Shown here: piece after piece, positions 40,735 to 51,004 of the stretch
How the letters are laid out: the number at the start of each line of letters is the position of its first letter
Position numbering within the stretch: the first letter of the stretch is position 1
NCBI RefSeq assembly: GCF_964204645.1
Contig: NC_134030.1
Span: 250,001 to 310,000, forward strand
Source of the DNA: Tubulanus polymorphus
Lineage: Eukaryota; Nemertea; Palaeonemertea; Tubulaniformes; Tubulanidae
Direction of reading: 5' to 3'
DNA length: 60,000 nt
Made by a program: the position numbers and the translations under genes
The notes under the pieces: generated by a model
The model's input: the letters and a program-made list of their open reading frames with translations, nothing else
What the model was told of the DNA's origin: nothing
Databases searched by the model: none

Positions 40735-41952
40735 TCAGATTGTTTTATTTCTTACATATTTTATTTTACAACAAAAACAATCAGTAAATAGTTTAATAAA
40801 TTCTTTCCGGAAAACTTTCAATGTTCTGATGTAGATAAATAAATTCACGCAGAACACAAATTGTCGAAATGGTATCAAGAACCATTGTACGTCGGTCCAT
40901 AAAGCAATAAGAAAGAAGCCTAAATGAGGTCTTGATCGGTCATAGGTGTCTATACCATAATCTCTTTTAAGCACTGGGAGTAAGGCGTATATTGTATACT
41001 GAATGCTTTTAACTGCAGCATGCGGGAAAACTAGTAAAACATACACCATAACTATAACTAGTAGAGTTTTACTGGCTGAAGATTGATGACGATCTGTTCT
41101 CTTCGCTCTCATCTCAGATCTCTTATTGCGTAATGAAGCAGTTAACACTGATAATATTACAATCATTAAAGAAGGCAATATATCTTGTAAAGATGTTTTC
41201 CCAACTGTTATTGCTCGTGTCCGGGTTATGCTCGTAGCGATTAACTGATCACACCGAAAAAAGTCGTATGTTTCTTTGTATCTTGGAATTTTATCGAAAG
41301 TAACGCGACTGCGCAAGATTAAAGAATCCAAGTTCATAAGATACGCCCAGAAGATGACGGAACCTACTGCAATTTTACGGCGAGTGACGGTGCAATGTTT
41401 CATGTGAAAGAAAGGAAAACGAATAGAAACAAATCTCTCAATAGCGATCACTAAAACTGTGTAGTTTGATACAGATATTGCCTGGTTGTAGAATAGGGTC
41501 CGTAGCAAACACGTAGGAAACAGTTTATTGGGCAGATTACGGAAATAGTAATCGAAATCGTAAAGTGATGGACATAGTTTCCTGTGTTTAGCGAATAGAA
41601 AATAACTGGCACATGCTCTACTATAAAATCCTAGACGATAAACAACGAACTCTCTCAAATGTAAAGGGAAACCCTTTACCTGAAACAAGACGACAATTTG
41701 ATCTGTAAACGCGAGAGTTATGAGATAGGGGAACGTGTAACGAACTGACTGATATCTGCGACACTTTATCAGTAAAATTATTGTCAGAAAGTTAAACACA
41801 CTTCCCGGTGGAAGTAAGAAGAGAAAATTGATTGTGTTGCTAAATAAAGCAGCGAACTTTGCAAACCCCTTGAAAGCTAAGATGTATCCCGGTGTCTTCA
41901 CAGTGGTGCGGTATATTCGAGTTGTAGTGACGATAGCGGTAAAATTGTCCAT
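40735..41952 (-). CDS. GPCR14, class A receptor, subfamily B
   Basis: 405 residues. From ECL2 on it equals GPCR12 except KETYDFF for NETYDFF, which removes the ECL2 glycosylation sequon. N-terminal half is closer to GPCR9 (KFAALFSNTINFLFLLPP). TM2 reads LITLAFTDQIVVLFQ, with T for S next to D2.50. NLFIYIR at TM7. Confidence 0.92.
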   Translation of the reverse strand: MDNFTAIVTTTRIYRTTVKTPGYILAFKGFAKFAALFSNTINFLFLLPPGSVFNFLTIILLIKCRRYQSVRYTFPYLITLAFTDQIVVLFQVKGFPLHLREFVVYRLGFYSRACASYFLFAKHRKLCPSLYDFDYYFRNLPNKLFPTCLLRTLFYNQAISVSNYTVLVIAIERFVSIRFPFFHMKHCTVTRRKIAVGSVIFWAYLMNLDSLILRSRVTFDKIPRYKETYDFFRCDQLIATSITRTRAITVGKTSLQDILPSLMIVILSVLTASLRNKRSEMRAKRTDRHQSSASKTLLVIVMVYVLLVFPHAAVKSIQYTIYALLPVLKRDYGIDTYDRSRPHLGFFLIALWTDVQWFLIPFRQFVFCVNLFIYIRTLKVFRKEFIKLFTDCFCCKIKYVRNKTI

Positions 41953-42213
41953 GACAAGAACAGAACAGTTTGACGTGACAATCAGTGTAGTGACTGCTTC
42001 CCTCACATTGTGGGTTACAGCCGCGGTACCACGATTTCAAAATACTTCCATCAAACTCCTGCTACAGAACACACTATAATCATCTGAAGATTTTACACGC
42101 TCTGTTGAAATTACTACTCACACGATTCGCTCTGAGAGTTTACTAAAAATCCATCTGAAATAATTTAAGTTTCATATGAAAATTCGCAGCAGTTTTAGAC
42201 TCGAGTTTATATA
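41953..42213 (-). promoter_or_regulatory. GPCR14 TATA box and leader
   Basis: TATATAAA at 42213-42206, 254 bases before the ATG; ATGTGA present. Confidence 0.65.
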
Positions 42214-43456
42214 CAGACAACTGTAGAACCATAAAGTTTGAATTTCGTGAATACAGGTCTCTGTGGTAACATGTGAGGCGTGAAAACTAATATATACCAG
42301 TATTACATATACCAGCACTGATACACTTCAAGTTCCATTGAGACACAAGAGGCGAAATGCAACAAACAGCATTTGGAAAATTTACTTATTTCCGATTATG
42401 TATTTGATTCAACTTTTTTACTGAAGCATTTCATGTGTTTCATATAGATGTACATAGACTACAGGGAGCAGTTTCACCAAATAGTTTAAGCCTAAAACGG
42501 TTAAGTTTGAATTGCTGTCCTCATTGAAAACATGAAGTAACCAATGGCGGCAATTACACCAAAAATTTGAGTTAAACTTGTTCGTGAAACTGGGCCCTGT
42601 AGGAAGTTACTGTCAGTACTATTAGATCGATGAGACATATTTAACGACCATACGACATACATCGCGCCCGATCTACAATCGTTACCCCCACCGTCCTTGA
42701 AGTGTTGCTTGTATACCACAATGCTGATGGGATAGCAGGAGTTTCTGCGTCTCAACAAAAAACTCAACAATTCACCGTTATCTCTCTGTACATAAATGTT
42801 TATAACTTTTATTTTCATTGAACGAATTTTTTTGTAAAAATGTTTTACAACATATTTGAATGATTCAACTGCATCTCTGCAATGACTAGATTTTACACCC
42901 CAGCACCTCAACCCCCCCCCCCCCCTTACACCCCCCCCCCCCGAGTCAAATACGAACTGTATATCTGTGGACTGAGCATTTACTGAGTATTTACTATAAA
43001 TACAATTTCCTTGTTCTCCTGCAGAATATGACTTAAGGCCGATACCGACGTTTTTGGTTGGGCCTAACAGGCTCGGGCCCATTCGGCACCTGTCTGAACA
43101 GGGCCAAATTTGGCACGGACCAAAAATGCTCTCGTGTGATCGGGGCTATGGATGGAAATCATACACGGATAGTGATTTCTGTTAGTGGAATCGGTGGAGT
43201 ATTTATATCAGGGAAGTGACGTCACAGCTTAGCTCCTTGCGGCTATTGTTGGAATTAACATTTGTGGAGGTTAAATCACCTACATAAACATTAATTCTAT
43301 TTATAGTTTCGAAAGCATTGAATTTCCGTAGAAATTAATGGACTACAATTTAATCCAACTTTAAAGGAGTCACGTGGAGTAATCAATATTTCAGTCCCCT
43401 GTATAAATAGTTCACTGATGAAATCCAGGTTCAGGAATTTCGAAAATGAAAATGAA
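42214..43456. other. Spacer GPCR14/GPCR15 (C-type 3' flank of GPCR15)
   Basis: Runs of 14 C (42912-42925) and 12 C (42931-42942). A 193-codon minus frame crosses these runs (43082-42501) only because their lengths happen to be in phase. Hairpin element at about 43045-43129; GTGACGTCAC at about 43217. Confidence 0.7.
42459..42602. mobile_element. MITE type 1 upstream of GPCR14
   Basis: 144 bp, ends CTACAGGGAGCAG and CCCTGTAG. Confidence 0.75.
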
Positions 43457-44728
43457 TCACACAGATTCGGGTTCTTTGGCGTTTATACGACAGATTATGT
43501 TCCCTATTTTACAACAAAAACAATCAGTAAATAGTTTGATAAATTCTTTCCGGAAAACTTTCAATGTTCCGATGTAAATAAAGAAATTCATGCAGAAAAC
43601 GAAATGTCGAAACGTTCGCAGGAAAATGTCTAAACCATACCATAAAATTTTGAGAAAGAATCGATTATGATGATCTGTTAAACTGTTTGTAAAACTGTTT
43701 GTTAAATAGGATAGCATCCACATTGCATAATTTCTATAAAGCGAGTATCCAATGACGTGCGCTAAGTTTTGGATACAATTACATGCTGCGTGCGGCAAAA
43801 CTAGTAAAATATACACAATAACTACAACAAGAAGAGTTTTACTGGCTGAAGATTGATGACGATCTGTTCTCTTCGCTCTCATCTCAGATCTCTTATTGCG
43901 TAATGAAGCAGTTAACACTGATAATATTACAATCATTATAGAAGGCAATATATCCTGTAAAAATGTTTTTACAGCGTCTATTGCTTGTATCAGGGACCCA
44001 TTGGAAATATAGATTGACTGTTCACACACAAAAGAATCAAAGATTTCTTTATATCTGCGATATTTGTGGAGATTAACACGACTGCGCATGATTACTGAAT
44101 CCAAGTTCATAAAATACGCCCAGAAGATGACAAAAACTACTGCAATTTTACGCCGAGTGACGGTGAAATGTTTCATGTGAAAGAAAGGAAAACGAATAGA
44201 AACAAATCTTTCGATAGCGATCACTATAACTGTGTAGTTTGATACAGATATTGCCTGGTTATAAAATAGGTTTGAAAATATACACGCAGGAAACACTCGT
44301 CTGGGCAGATAATAGAAATAGTAATTGAAATAGTAAAGTGATGGACATAGTTTACTGTGTTTAGCGAATGTCAGATAAACACTGCGACATTCTCTATAAA
44401 ATCCTAGATTATTAACTACAAACATGTTCAAATAATTGGGGAATTTTTCCAATTCAAACAAGACGACAAGTTGATCTGAAAACGCGATAGTTATCAGATA
44501 AGGGAACGTGTAACGAACTGACTGATAACTGCGACACTTTATCAGTAAAATTATGGTCAGAAAGTTGAACACACTTCCCGGTGGAAACAAGAAGACACAT
44601 CTGAATATATCGTTATATCTGATCATGAAGTTAGTAAATCTTCTGAAAGCTATGATATAATCCGGTGTCTTCACAGTGGTCCAGTGTATTCTACGAGTTG
44701 TGGTGGCTATAGCGGTAAAATTATCCAT
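43457..44728 (-). CDS. GPCR15, class A receptor, subfamily C
   Basis: 423 residues, third member of the long-ECL3 class. Differs from GPCR10 by HKYRRYKE for HKHRRYKE in ECL2, DILPSIMIVIL in TM5 and the tail (NIICRINAKEPESV). The three C-class genes are 9.5 and 12 kb apart with other classes between them. Confidence 0.92.
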   Translation of the reverse strand: MDNFTAIATTTRRIHWTTVKTPDYIIAFRRFTNFMIRYNDIFRCVFLFPPGSVFNFLTIILLIKCRSYQSVRYTFPYLITIAFSDQLVVLFELEKFPNYLNMFVVNNLGFYRECRSVYLTFAKHSKLCPSLYYFNYYFYYLPRRVFPACIFSNLFYNQAISVSNYTVIVIAIERFVSIRFPFFHMKHFTVTRRKIAVVFVIFWAYFMNLDSVIMRSRVNLHKYRRYKEIFDSFVCEQSIYISNGSLIQAIDAVKTFLQDILPSIMIVILSVLTASLRNKRSEMRAKRTDRHQSSASKTLLVVVIVYILLVLPHAACNCIQNLAHVIGYSLYRNYAMWMLSYLTNSFTNSLTDHHNRFFLKILWYGLDIFLRTFRHFVFCMNFFIYIGTLKVFRKEFIKLFTDCFCCKIGNIICRINAKEPESV

Positions 44729-44988
44729 GACAAGAACAGAACTGTTTGACGTGACAATCTGTGTGTAGTTAGCGACTTCCCTCAAATTATAGGTTCAGCG
44801 GTACCACAATTTCAAAATACTCCCATCAAACTCCTGCTACAGAACACACTATAATCATCTAAACATTTCACACGCTCTGTTGAAATTACTACTCACACGA
44901 TTCGCTCTGAGAGTTTACTAAAAATCCATCTGAAATAATCTAAGTTTCATATGAAAATTCGCAGCAGTTTTAGACTAGAGTTTATATA
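44729..44988 (-). promoter_or_regulatory. GPCR15 TATA box and leader
   Basis: TATATAAA at 44988-44981, 253 bases before the ATG, as in GPCR10; ATGTGA lost. Confidence 0.65.
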
Positions 44989-46211
44989 CAGCCAACTGTA
45001 GAACCATAAAGTTTGAATTTCGTAAATACAGGTCTCTGTGGTAACACGCGAGGTGTAAAAACTAATATATACTAGTATTACATATACCAGCACTGATACA
45101 CTTCAAGTTCCATTGAGACACAAGAGGCGAAATGCAACAAACAGCATTTGGAAAATTTACTTATTTCCGATTATGTATTTATTGATTCAACCTTCTGTAC
45201 ATAGACTACAGGGAGCAGTTTCACCAAATAGTTTAAGCCTAAATCAGTTAAGTTTGAATTGTTGTCCTCATTGAAAACATGAAGTAACCAATGGCGGCAA
45301 TTACACCTAAAATTTGAGTTAAATTTGTTTGTGAAACTGGGCCCTGTAGGAAGTTACTGTCAGTACTATCAGATCGATGAGACATATTTAACGACCATAC
45401 GACATACATCGCGCCCGATCTACAATCGTTACCCCCACCGTCCTTGAAGTGTTGCCTGTATACCACAATGCTGATGGGATAGCAGGAGCTTCTGCGTCTC
45501 AGCAAAAAACTCAACAATTCACCGTTATCTCTCCGTACATAAATGTTTATAACTTTACTTTCTTTGAACGAATTTGATTTTGTAAAAATGTTTTACAACA
45601 TATTTAAATGATTCAATTGCATCTCTGCAATGACTAGATTTTACACCCCAAGCGCCCAAGCCCCTCACACCCCTTAACCCCCCCCCCCCCCACCCCGAGT
45701 CGAATTCGAACTGTGTCTCTGTGGACTGAGCATTTACTGAGTATTTACTATAAATACAATTTCCTTGTTCTCCTGCGGAATATGACTTAAGGCCGATACC
45801 GACGTTTTTGGTTGGGCCAAACAGGCTCGGGCCCATTCGGCACCTGTCTGAACAGGGCCAAATTTGGCACGGACCAAAAATGCTCTCGTGTGATCGGGGC
45901 TATGGGTGGAAATCATACACGGATAGTGATTTCTGTTAGTGGAATCGGTGGAGTATTTATATCAGGGAAGTGACGTCACAGCTTAGCTCCTTGCGGCTAT
46001 TGTTGGAATTAACATTTGTGGAGATTAAATCACCTACATAAACATTAATTCTATTTATTATTTCGAAAACATTGATTTTCCGTAGAAATTAATGGACTAC
46101 AATTTAATCCAACTTTAAAGGAGTCACGTGGAGTGATCAATATTTCAGTCCCCCTGTATAAATAGTTCACTGATGAAATCCAGGTTCAGGAATTTCGAAA
46201 ATGAAAATGAA
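44989..46211. other. Spacer GPCR15/GPCR16 (C-type 3' flank of GPCR16)
   Basis: Run of 14 C at 45678-45691; hairpin element at about 45799-45883; GTGACGTCAC at about 45970. A further CC insertion in AGTCCCCCTG at about 46150. Confidence 0.7.
45206..45349. mobile_element. MITE type 1 upstream of GPCR15
   Basis: 144 bp, ends CTACAGGGAGCAG and CCCTGTAG. Confidence 0.75.
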
Positions 46212-47030
46212 TCACACAGATTCGGGTTCTTTGGCGTTTATACGACAGATTATGTTCCCTATTTTACAACAAAAACAATCAGTAAATAGTTTGATAAATT
46301 CTTTCCGGAAAACTTTCAATGTTCCGATGTAAATAAAGAAATTCATGCAGTACACAAATTGTCGAAATGGTATCAGGAACCATCGTAAGTGGATCCAAAT
46401 TTCATAAAGTAAGTATCGTAAATGAGGGTCAGTGATGTTTTTATCATTTTTTTTAATCACTTGGTTTAAAGCCAGTAGTAGATAGTAGATGCTTTTAACT
46501 ACAGCATGCGGTAAAACTAGTAAAATATACAGCATAACTATAACTACAAGAGTTTTACTGGCTGAAGATTGATGACGATCTGTTCTCTTCGCTCTCATCT
46601 CAGATCTCTTATTGCGTAATGAAGCAGTTAACACTGATAATATTACAATCATTACAGATGGAAATATATCTTGTAAAATTGTTTTCGCAACTGCTATTGC
46701 TCGTGTCTGGGGCTGGCTTATAGCGATTGACTGACGACACGCAAAAGAGTCGTATGTTTCGTTGTATCTATGAATTTTAACGAATTTAACACGACTGCGC
46801 ATGATTGCTGAATCCAAGTTCATAAGATACGCCCAGAAGATGATAAAAACTACTGCAATTTTACGCCGAGTGACGGTGAAATGTTTCGTGAAAGAAAGGA
46901 AAACGAATAGAAACAAATCTCTCGATAGCGATCACTATAACTGTGTAGTTTGATACAGATATTGCCTGGTCGTAAAATAGTCTCCGTAGTTTAGCAACGG
47001 ACTTTTTGCGCGTTGCCAATTTTACAAAAA

Positions 47031-47111
47031 CTGAAAATTCAAACGATTGAATTTATGTGTTAATACCAGTTTATTTTACGTCTTAATCAGTTGGATAGCA
47101 GGCACAGAGTG
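47031..47111. repeat. 81-bp direct repeat within the element, copy 1
   Basis: Begins CTGAAAATTCAAACGATTGA and ends GGCACAGAGTG. The second copy at 47425-47505 differs at one base (GGCATAGAGTG). Confidence 0.9.
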
Positions 47112-47424
47112 TTATGATAATTAGTTACAGTATACACAGAATAGAATCGAATATTATACTACTTGATTACTCATACTTCATCAGATCGTAACTGAGATTG
47201 TCCTACAATGACTTTTCTTTAACTACATACTTAATACAAAGGCCTATTTCTACAAACAAATAATCATTAGCCGTCATTTTAGATTAAATACCTAATCTAT
47301 AAAAATTGACTCTCAGTACCAAATGTACGTGTTACATAAAGGTCTGGTTTCTCAGCTAAGCCTAGGTACACATTTATGCCAAAACATATATAAGATTTAA
47401 CTATGAAAAATGGATGTAACTCAC

Positions 47425-47505
47425 CTGAAAATTCAAACGATTGAATTTATGTGTTAATACCAGTTTATTTTACGTCTTAATCAGTTGGATAGCAGGCATA
47501 GAGTG
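47425..47505. repeat. 81-bp direct repeat within the element, copy 2
   Basis: Partner of 47031-47111, 313 bp further on, same orientation. Confidence 0.9.
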
Positions 47506-48380
47506 ATCAAATCTGTGCTGCCAAAACCCAAGTTGATTAAGACACTCCCATCAAGAAATTAGTGACCAAAACTTCTAGCGATTGGTTCATCCAAATCTTA
47601 ATGACATATTAAGACACTAATTACCTGATGAGAGCTAAACTAGTTGCGAGGGCAGGTGAGTTGAGAGTTGTTTATATTGCTATTACATCACTTATTCAAA
47701 AATAGTGCCAGTTCGCTAGGTAGACAAAATACTCAATAAACAAGACAGCCTACTTGAGCTGCCAAAACGGTATCCGGGTAAAAGTGACAAAGACTAAGGG
47801 TTAGATCCATTAATGGACATAGGAAAAATCTACAAATATGTTTTCTTAGCTACAAATGACCTGGCAAAATATTGATTACAATATTTAAACATAAAAACAC
47901 AATCCGCAGTTCCAGATAAAAATACTCCTTGCTAAAGTAGCAAACACAAAGGAAACAGGGCAGATAATAGAAATAGTAATTGAAATAGTAAAGTGATGGA
48001 CATAGTTTCCTGTGTCTAGCTAATAGAAAATAACTGGCACATGCTCTACTATAAAATCGTAGACGATAAACAACGAACTCTCTCAAATGTAAAGGGAAAC
48101 CCTTTACGTCAAACAAGACGACAAGTTGATCTGAAAACGCGATAGTTATGAGATAGGGGAACGTGTAACGAACTGACTGATAACTGCGACATTTTATCAG
48201 TAAAATTATTGTCAGAAAGTTGAACACACTTCCAGGTGGAAGTAAGAAGAGATAATTGATTGTGTTGCTAAATAAAGCAGCGAACTTTGCAAACCCCTTG
48301 AAAGCTAAGATGTATCCCGGTGTCTTCACAGTGGTGCGGTATATTCGAGTTGTAGTGACGATAGCGGTAAAATTGTCCAT

Positions 48381-48641
48381 GACAAGAACAGAACAGTTTG
48401 ACGCGACAATCTGTGTAGTGACTGCTTCCCTCAAATTGTGGGTTACAGCCGCGGAACCACGATTTCAAAATACTTCCATCAAACTCCTGCTACAGAACAC
48501 ACTATAATCATTTGAAGATTTCACACGCTCTGTTGAAATTACTACTCACACGATTCGCTCTGAGAATTTACTAAAAATCCATCTGAAATAATCTAAGTTT
48601 CATATGAAAATTCGCAGCAGTTTTAGACTCGAGTTTATATA
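48381..48641 (-). promoter_or_regulatory. GPCR16 TATA box and leader
   Basis: TATATAAA at 48641-48634, 254 bases before the ATG, although the gene is broken. ATGTGA lost. About 100 bases upstream of the box the usual upstream block stops at the satellite, so the MITE is missing. Confidence 0.6.
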
Positions 48642-48740
48642 CAGACAACTGTAGAACCATAAAGTTTGAATTTCGTGAATACAGGTCTCTGTGGTAACAT
48701 GCGAGGCGTGAAAACTAATTTAATACTAGTATTACATTTA

Positions 48741-49800
48741 CCTGACCAGTATCAAATATACCCGACCAGTATCAAATATACCTGACCAGAATCAAATATA
48801 CCTGACCAGTATCAAATATACCCGACCAGTATCAAATATACCTGACCAGTATCAAATATACCCGACCAATATCAAATATACCTGACCAGTATCAAATATA
48901 CCCGACCAGTATCAAATATACCCGACCAGTATAAAATATACCCGACCAGTATCAAATATACCTGACCAATATCAAATATACCTGACCAGTATCAAATATA
49001 CCTGACCAGTGTCAAATATACCCGACCAGTATCAAATATACCCGACCAGTATAAAATATACCCGACCAGTATCAAATATACCCGACCAGTATCAAATATA
49101 CCTGACCAATATCAAATATACCTGACCAGTATCAAATATACCCGACCAGTATCAAATATACCCGACCAGTATAAAATATACCCGACCAGTATCAAATATA
49201 CCCGACCAGTATCAAATATACCTGACCAGTATCAAATATACCTGACCAGTACCAAATATACCTGACCAGTATCAAATATACCCGACCAGTATCAAATATA
49301 CCTGACCAGTATCAAATATACCTGACCAGTATCAAATATACCTGACCAGTATCAAATATACCCGACCAGTATCAAATATACCCGACCAGTATCAAATATA
49401 CCTGACCAGTATCAAATATACCTGACCAGTATCAAATATACCTGACCAGTATTAGATATGCCTGACCAGTATCAAATATACCTGACCAGTATCAAATATA
49501 CCTGACCAATATCAAATATACCCGACCAGTATCAAATATACCTGACCAGTATCAAATATACCTGACCAGTATCAAATATACCCGACCAGTATCAAATATA
49601 CCTGACCAGTATCAAATATACCTGACCAGTATCAAATATACCTGACCAGTGTCAAACATACCCGACCAGTATCAAATATACCCGACCAGTATCAAATATA
49701 CCTGACCAGTATCAAATATACCTGACCAATATCAAATATACCTGACCAGTATCAAATATACCCGACCAGTATCAAATATACCTGACCAGTATCAAATATA
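48741..49800. repeat. 20-bp satellite, 53 copies
   Basis: Unit CCTGACCAGTATCAAATATA or CCCGACCAGTATCAAATATA, exactly 20 bp per copy without a single indel over 1,060 bp. It begins inside the upstream block of GPCR16 at ATTACATTTACC, where other copies continue AGCACTGATAC, a sequence that could have seeded the unit. It ends at the edge of the plus-strand receptor fragment. Confidence 0.97.
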
Positions 49801-49807
49801 TAATATA

Positions 49808-50563
49808 GCATTTGTTAAAGTTTCTCACGGATGTTATTACATATTCTTGCTCACTCGCAACTGGTGTGTTTTCTTGTTGAGTTTTGAGAGGTGTGTTATT
49901 GTATTGTTTCCTTTGAAATCACGTGTTTTTTGGACGAGCAAAGTCGTCAACTCGTGGTTAGTGATTATACACCTCGGTTCAGTAGCCATGTACTTTCCTC
50001 AACTCGTCCCCAGATCGCCTTTCTTTTTTGCAAAACCATGCGGTGAATCGGGACCGACAATAAGTATGCACAAAAATATTCCACTCTGGCATTTTCAGGA
50101 ATTACTCTTAGTGCTTCTGGAATGGATCGAGACGACCGTTAACGGGCCGGATTTCATATTCGGGGTTTTGATTCCGATGGTATTCCTTTGTATTACAAAC
50201 ACGGCCTTAATCGTGAATCTTCTTATCAAACGTAAGTCACGTGGTAAGATGCTGCAATCGGCGCAAAAAACTGAAAAACAAACGGAATCGAGTTCGATAG
50301 AGAAAAGAGTGTTGAGAATGGTTATAACTGTTGTGACTGTTTACATCGTTTGTGAGTCGGTGTTCCTTGTTGACCGATTCATTGGTAGGGGTTACATAAA
50401 AGTGAACTACAAATATAAATACGGATTGGTTGTAGGGAAAACGGGTATCGGACTGACTGTGGTAGATTCGTGCGCTAACTTCCTCCTTTACAGCATAACA
50501 AATTCCAATTTCAGGCGAGCTGGTTGGAAACTATTACAGGCTCGGTCATCAGTCGAGGATTAG
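49808..50563 (+). CDS. Partial class A GPCR (TM3 to TM7), plus strand
   Basis: The frame opens at the satellite boundary and reads through TM3 with FERCV (ERC in place of DRY), TM4 (SWLVIIHLGSVAMYF), ECL2 with a cysteine (AKPCGESGP), TM5 (FGVLIPMVFLCI), a Lys/Ser-rich ICL3, TM6 (VLRMVITVVTVYIV) and TM7 with NFLLY in place of NPxxY, then helix 8 (NFRRAGWKLL) and a stop. TM1 and TM2 are absent and no ATG precedes TM3. Either an exon with its acceptor near ATATAG at 49803-49808, the satellite being in the intron, or a fragment truncated by satellite growth. It is not a copy of the array family; sequence style is that of FMRFamide-receptor-like invertebrate GPCRs. No first exon is seen to the left. 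Confidence 0.75.
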   Translation, partial: AFVKVSHGCYYIFLLTRNWCVFLLSFERCVIVLFPLKSRVFWTSKVVNSWLVIIHLGSVAMYFPQLVPRSPFFFAKPCGESGPTISMHKNIPLWHFQELLLVLLEWIETTVNGPDFIFGVLIPMVFLCITNTALIVNLLIKRKSRGKMLQSAQKTEKQTESSSIEKRVLRMVITVVTVYIVCESVFLVDRFIGRGYIKVNYKYKYGLVVGKTGIGLTVVDSCANFLLYSITNSNFRRAGWKLLQARSSVED

Positions 50564-51004
50564 TGAGCGCCAAAACCGTTTACGATTAGTTTCAATATTG
50601 TTTTGTAAGTCCACATGAATTCGAAAATTAACGTATAAAACTTCAAGATGGTAAAATTTTTTTCAAATGACGGGTCACGCGCACAGTCCGTGTGGTTTAT
50701 ATATCTAATCGATCCACAGTCTACACGTTATTTGGTCAGACATGTTTTGATGGAATAGTTCATGCCTCTTTCTATCGGGGGTTCGGCTCCGGATAGTTTT
50801 ACGTATTCAAACGTATTCCTTCCAAAAAAGTCGTAAGTCGGATAATCTCTAATCGTATATCGGATGAATATTGATGGTCCAGATTTTTCCTTCTCTTTTT
50901 TAAAGAAATTTCCAAAATTGAATTTCATGAGTCGAAACATCGCCTTCTCGTAGAACTTCGCTTTGTCTGATAATAGAATATCAGTTAAATCATTCAGAGG
51001 TCAG
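50564..51004. other. Intergenic, weak minus-strand open frame
   Basis: A 70-codon minus-strand frame with an ATG (50940-50728) is Lys/Phe-rich, with no domain I know. Nothing else seen. Confidence 0.2.

Larger units (their letters stand above)
46990..47936. mobile_element. 947-bp TIR element inserted in GPCR16
   Basis: Ends TTTAGCAA and TTGCTAAA form an 8-bp perfect terminal inverted repeat that continues imperfectly (TTTAGCAACGGACTTTTT versus TTTAGCAAGGAGTATTTTT). It is flanked on both sides by GTAG (46986-46989 and 47937-47940), a 4-bp target duplication. AT-rich, no coding frame of note, so non-autonomous. It contains an 81-bp direct repeat. I cannot assign a superfamily. Confidence 0.85.
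46212..48380 (-). pseudogene. GPCR16, class A receptor split by a transposable element
   Basis: The N-terminal part (48380 to about 47941) follows subfamily B through TM1, TM2 and ECL1, with TATA box and leader intact. A 947-bp element sits at the start of TM3. The C-terminal part (46985-46212) resumes at the expected codon and runs to the normal stop. Two further lesions: 7 bases missing next to the insertion (AAACAGGGCAG for AAACAGTTTACTGGGCAG-like) and 2 bases missing just after the ERF motif region (TTTCGTGAAAG for TTTCATGTGAAAG). The C-terminal half resembles GPCR17 (NITDPHLRY in ECL3) with a subfamily C tail. Not expected to give a working receptor. Confidence 0.9.

Noticed and set aside
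42501-43082. 193-codon minus-strand frame
   Set aside because: Joins two unrelated spacer frames through poly-C runs (poly-Gly in translation) whose length is accidental.
48741-49800. CRISPR-like array
   Set aside because: Repeats are contiguous 20-mers without spacers in a eukaryotic context; it is a satellite.
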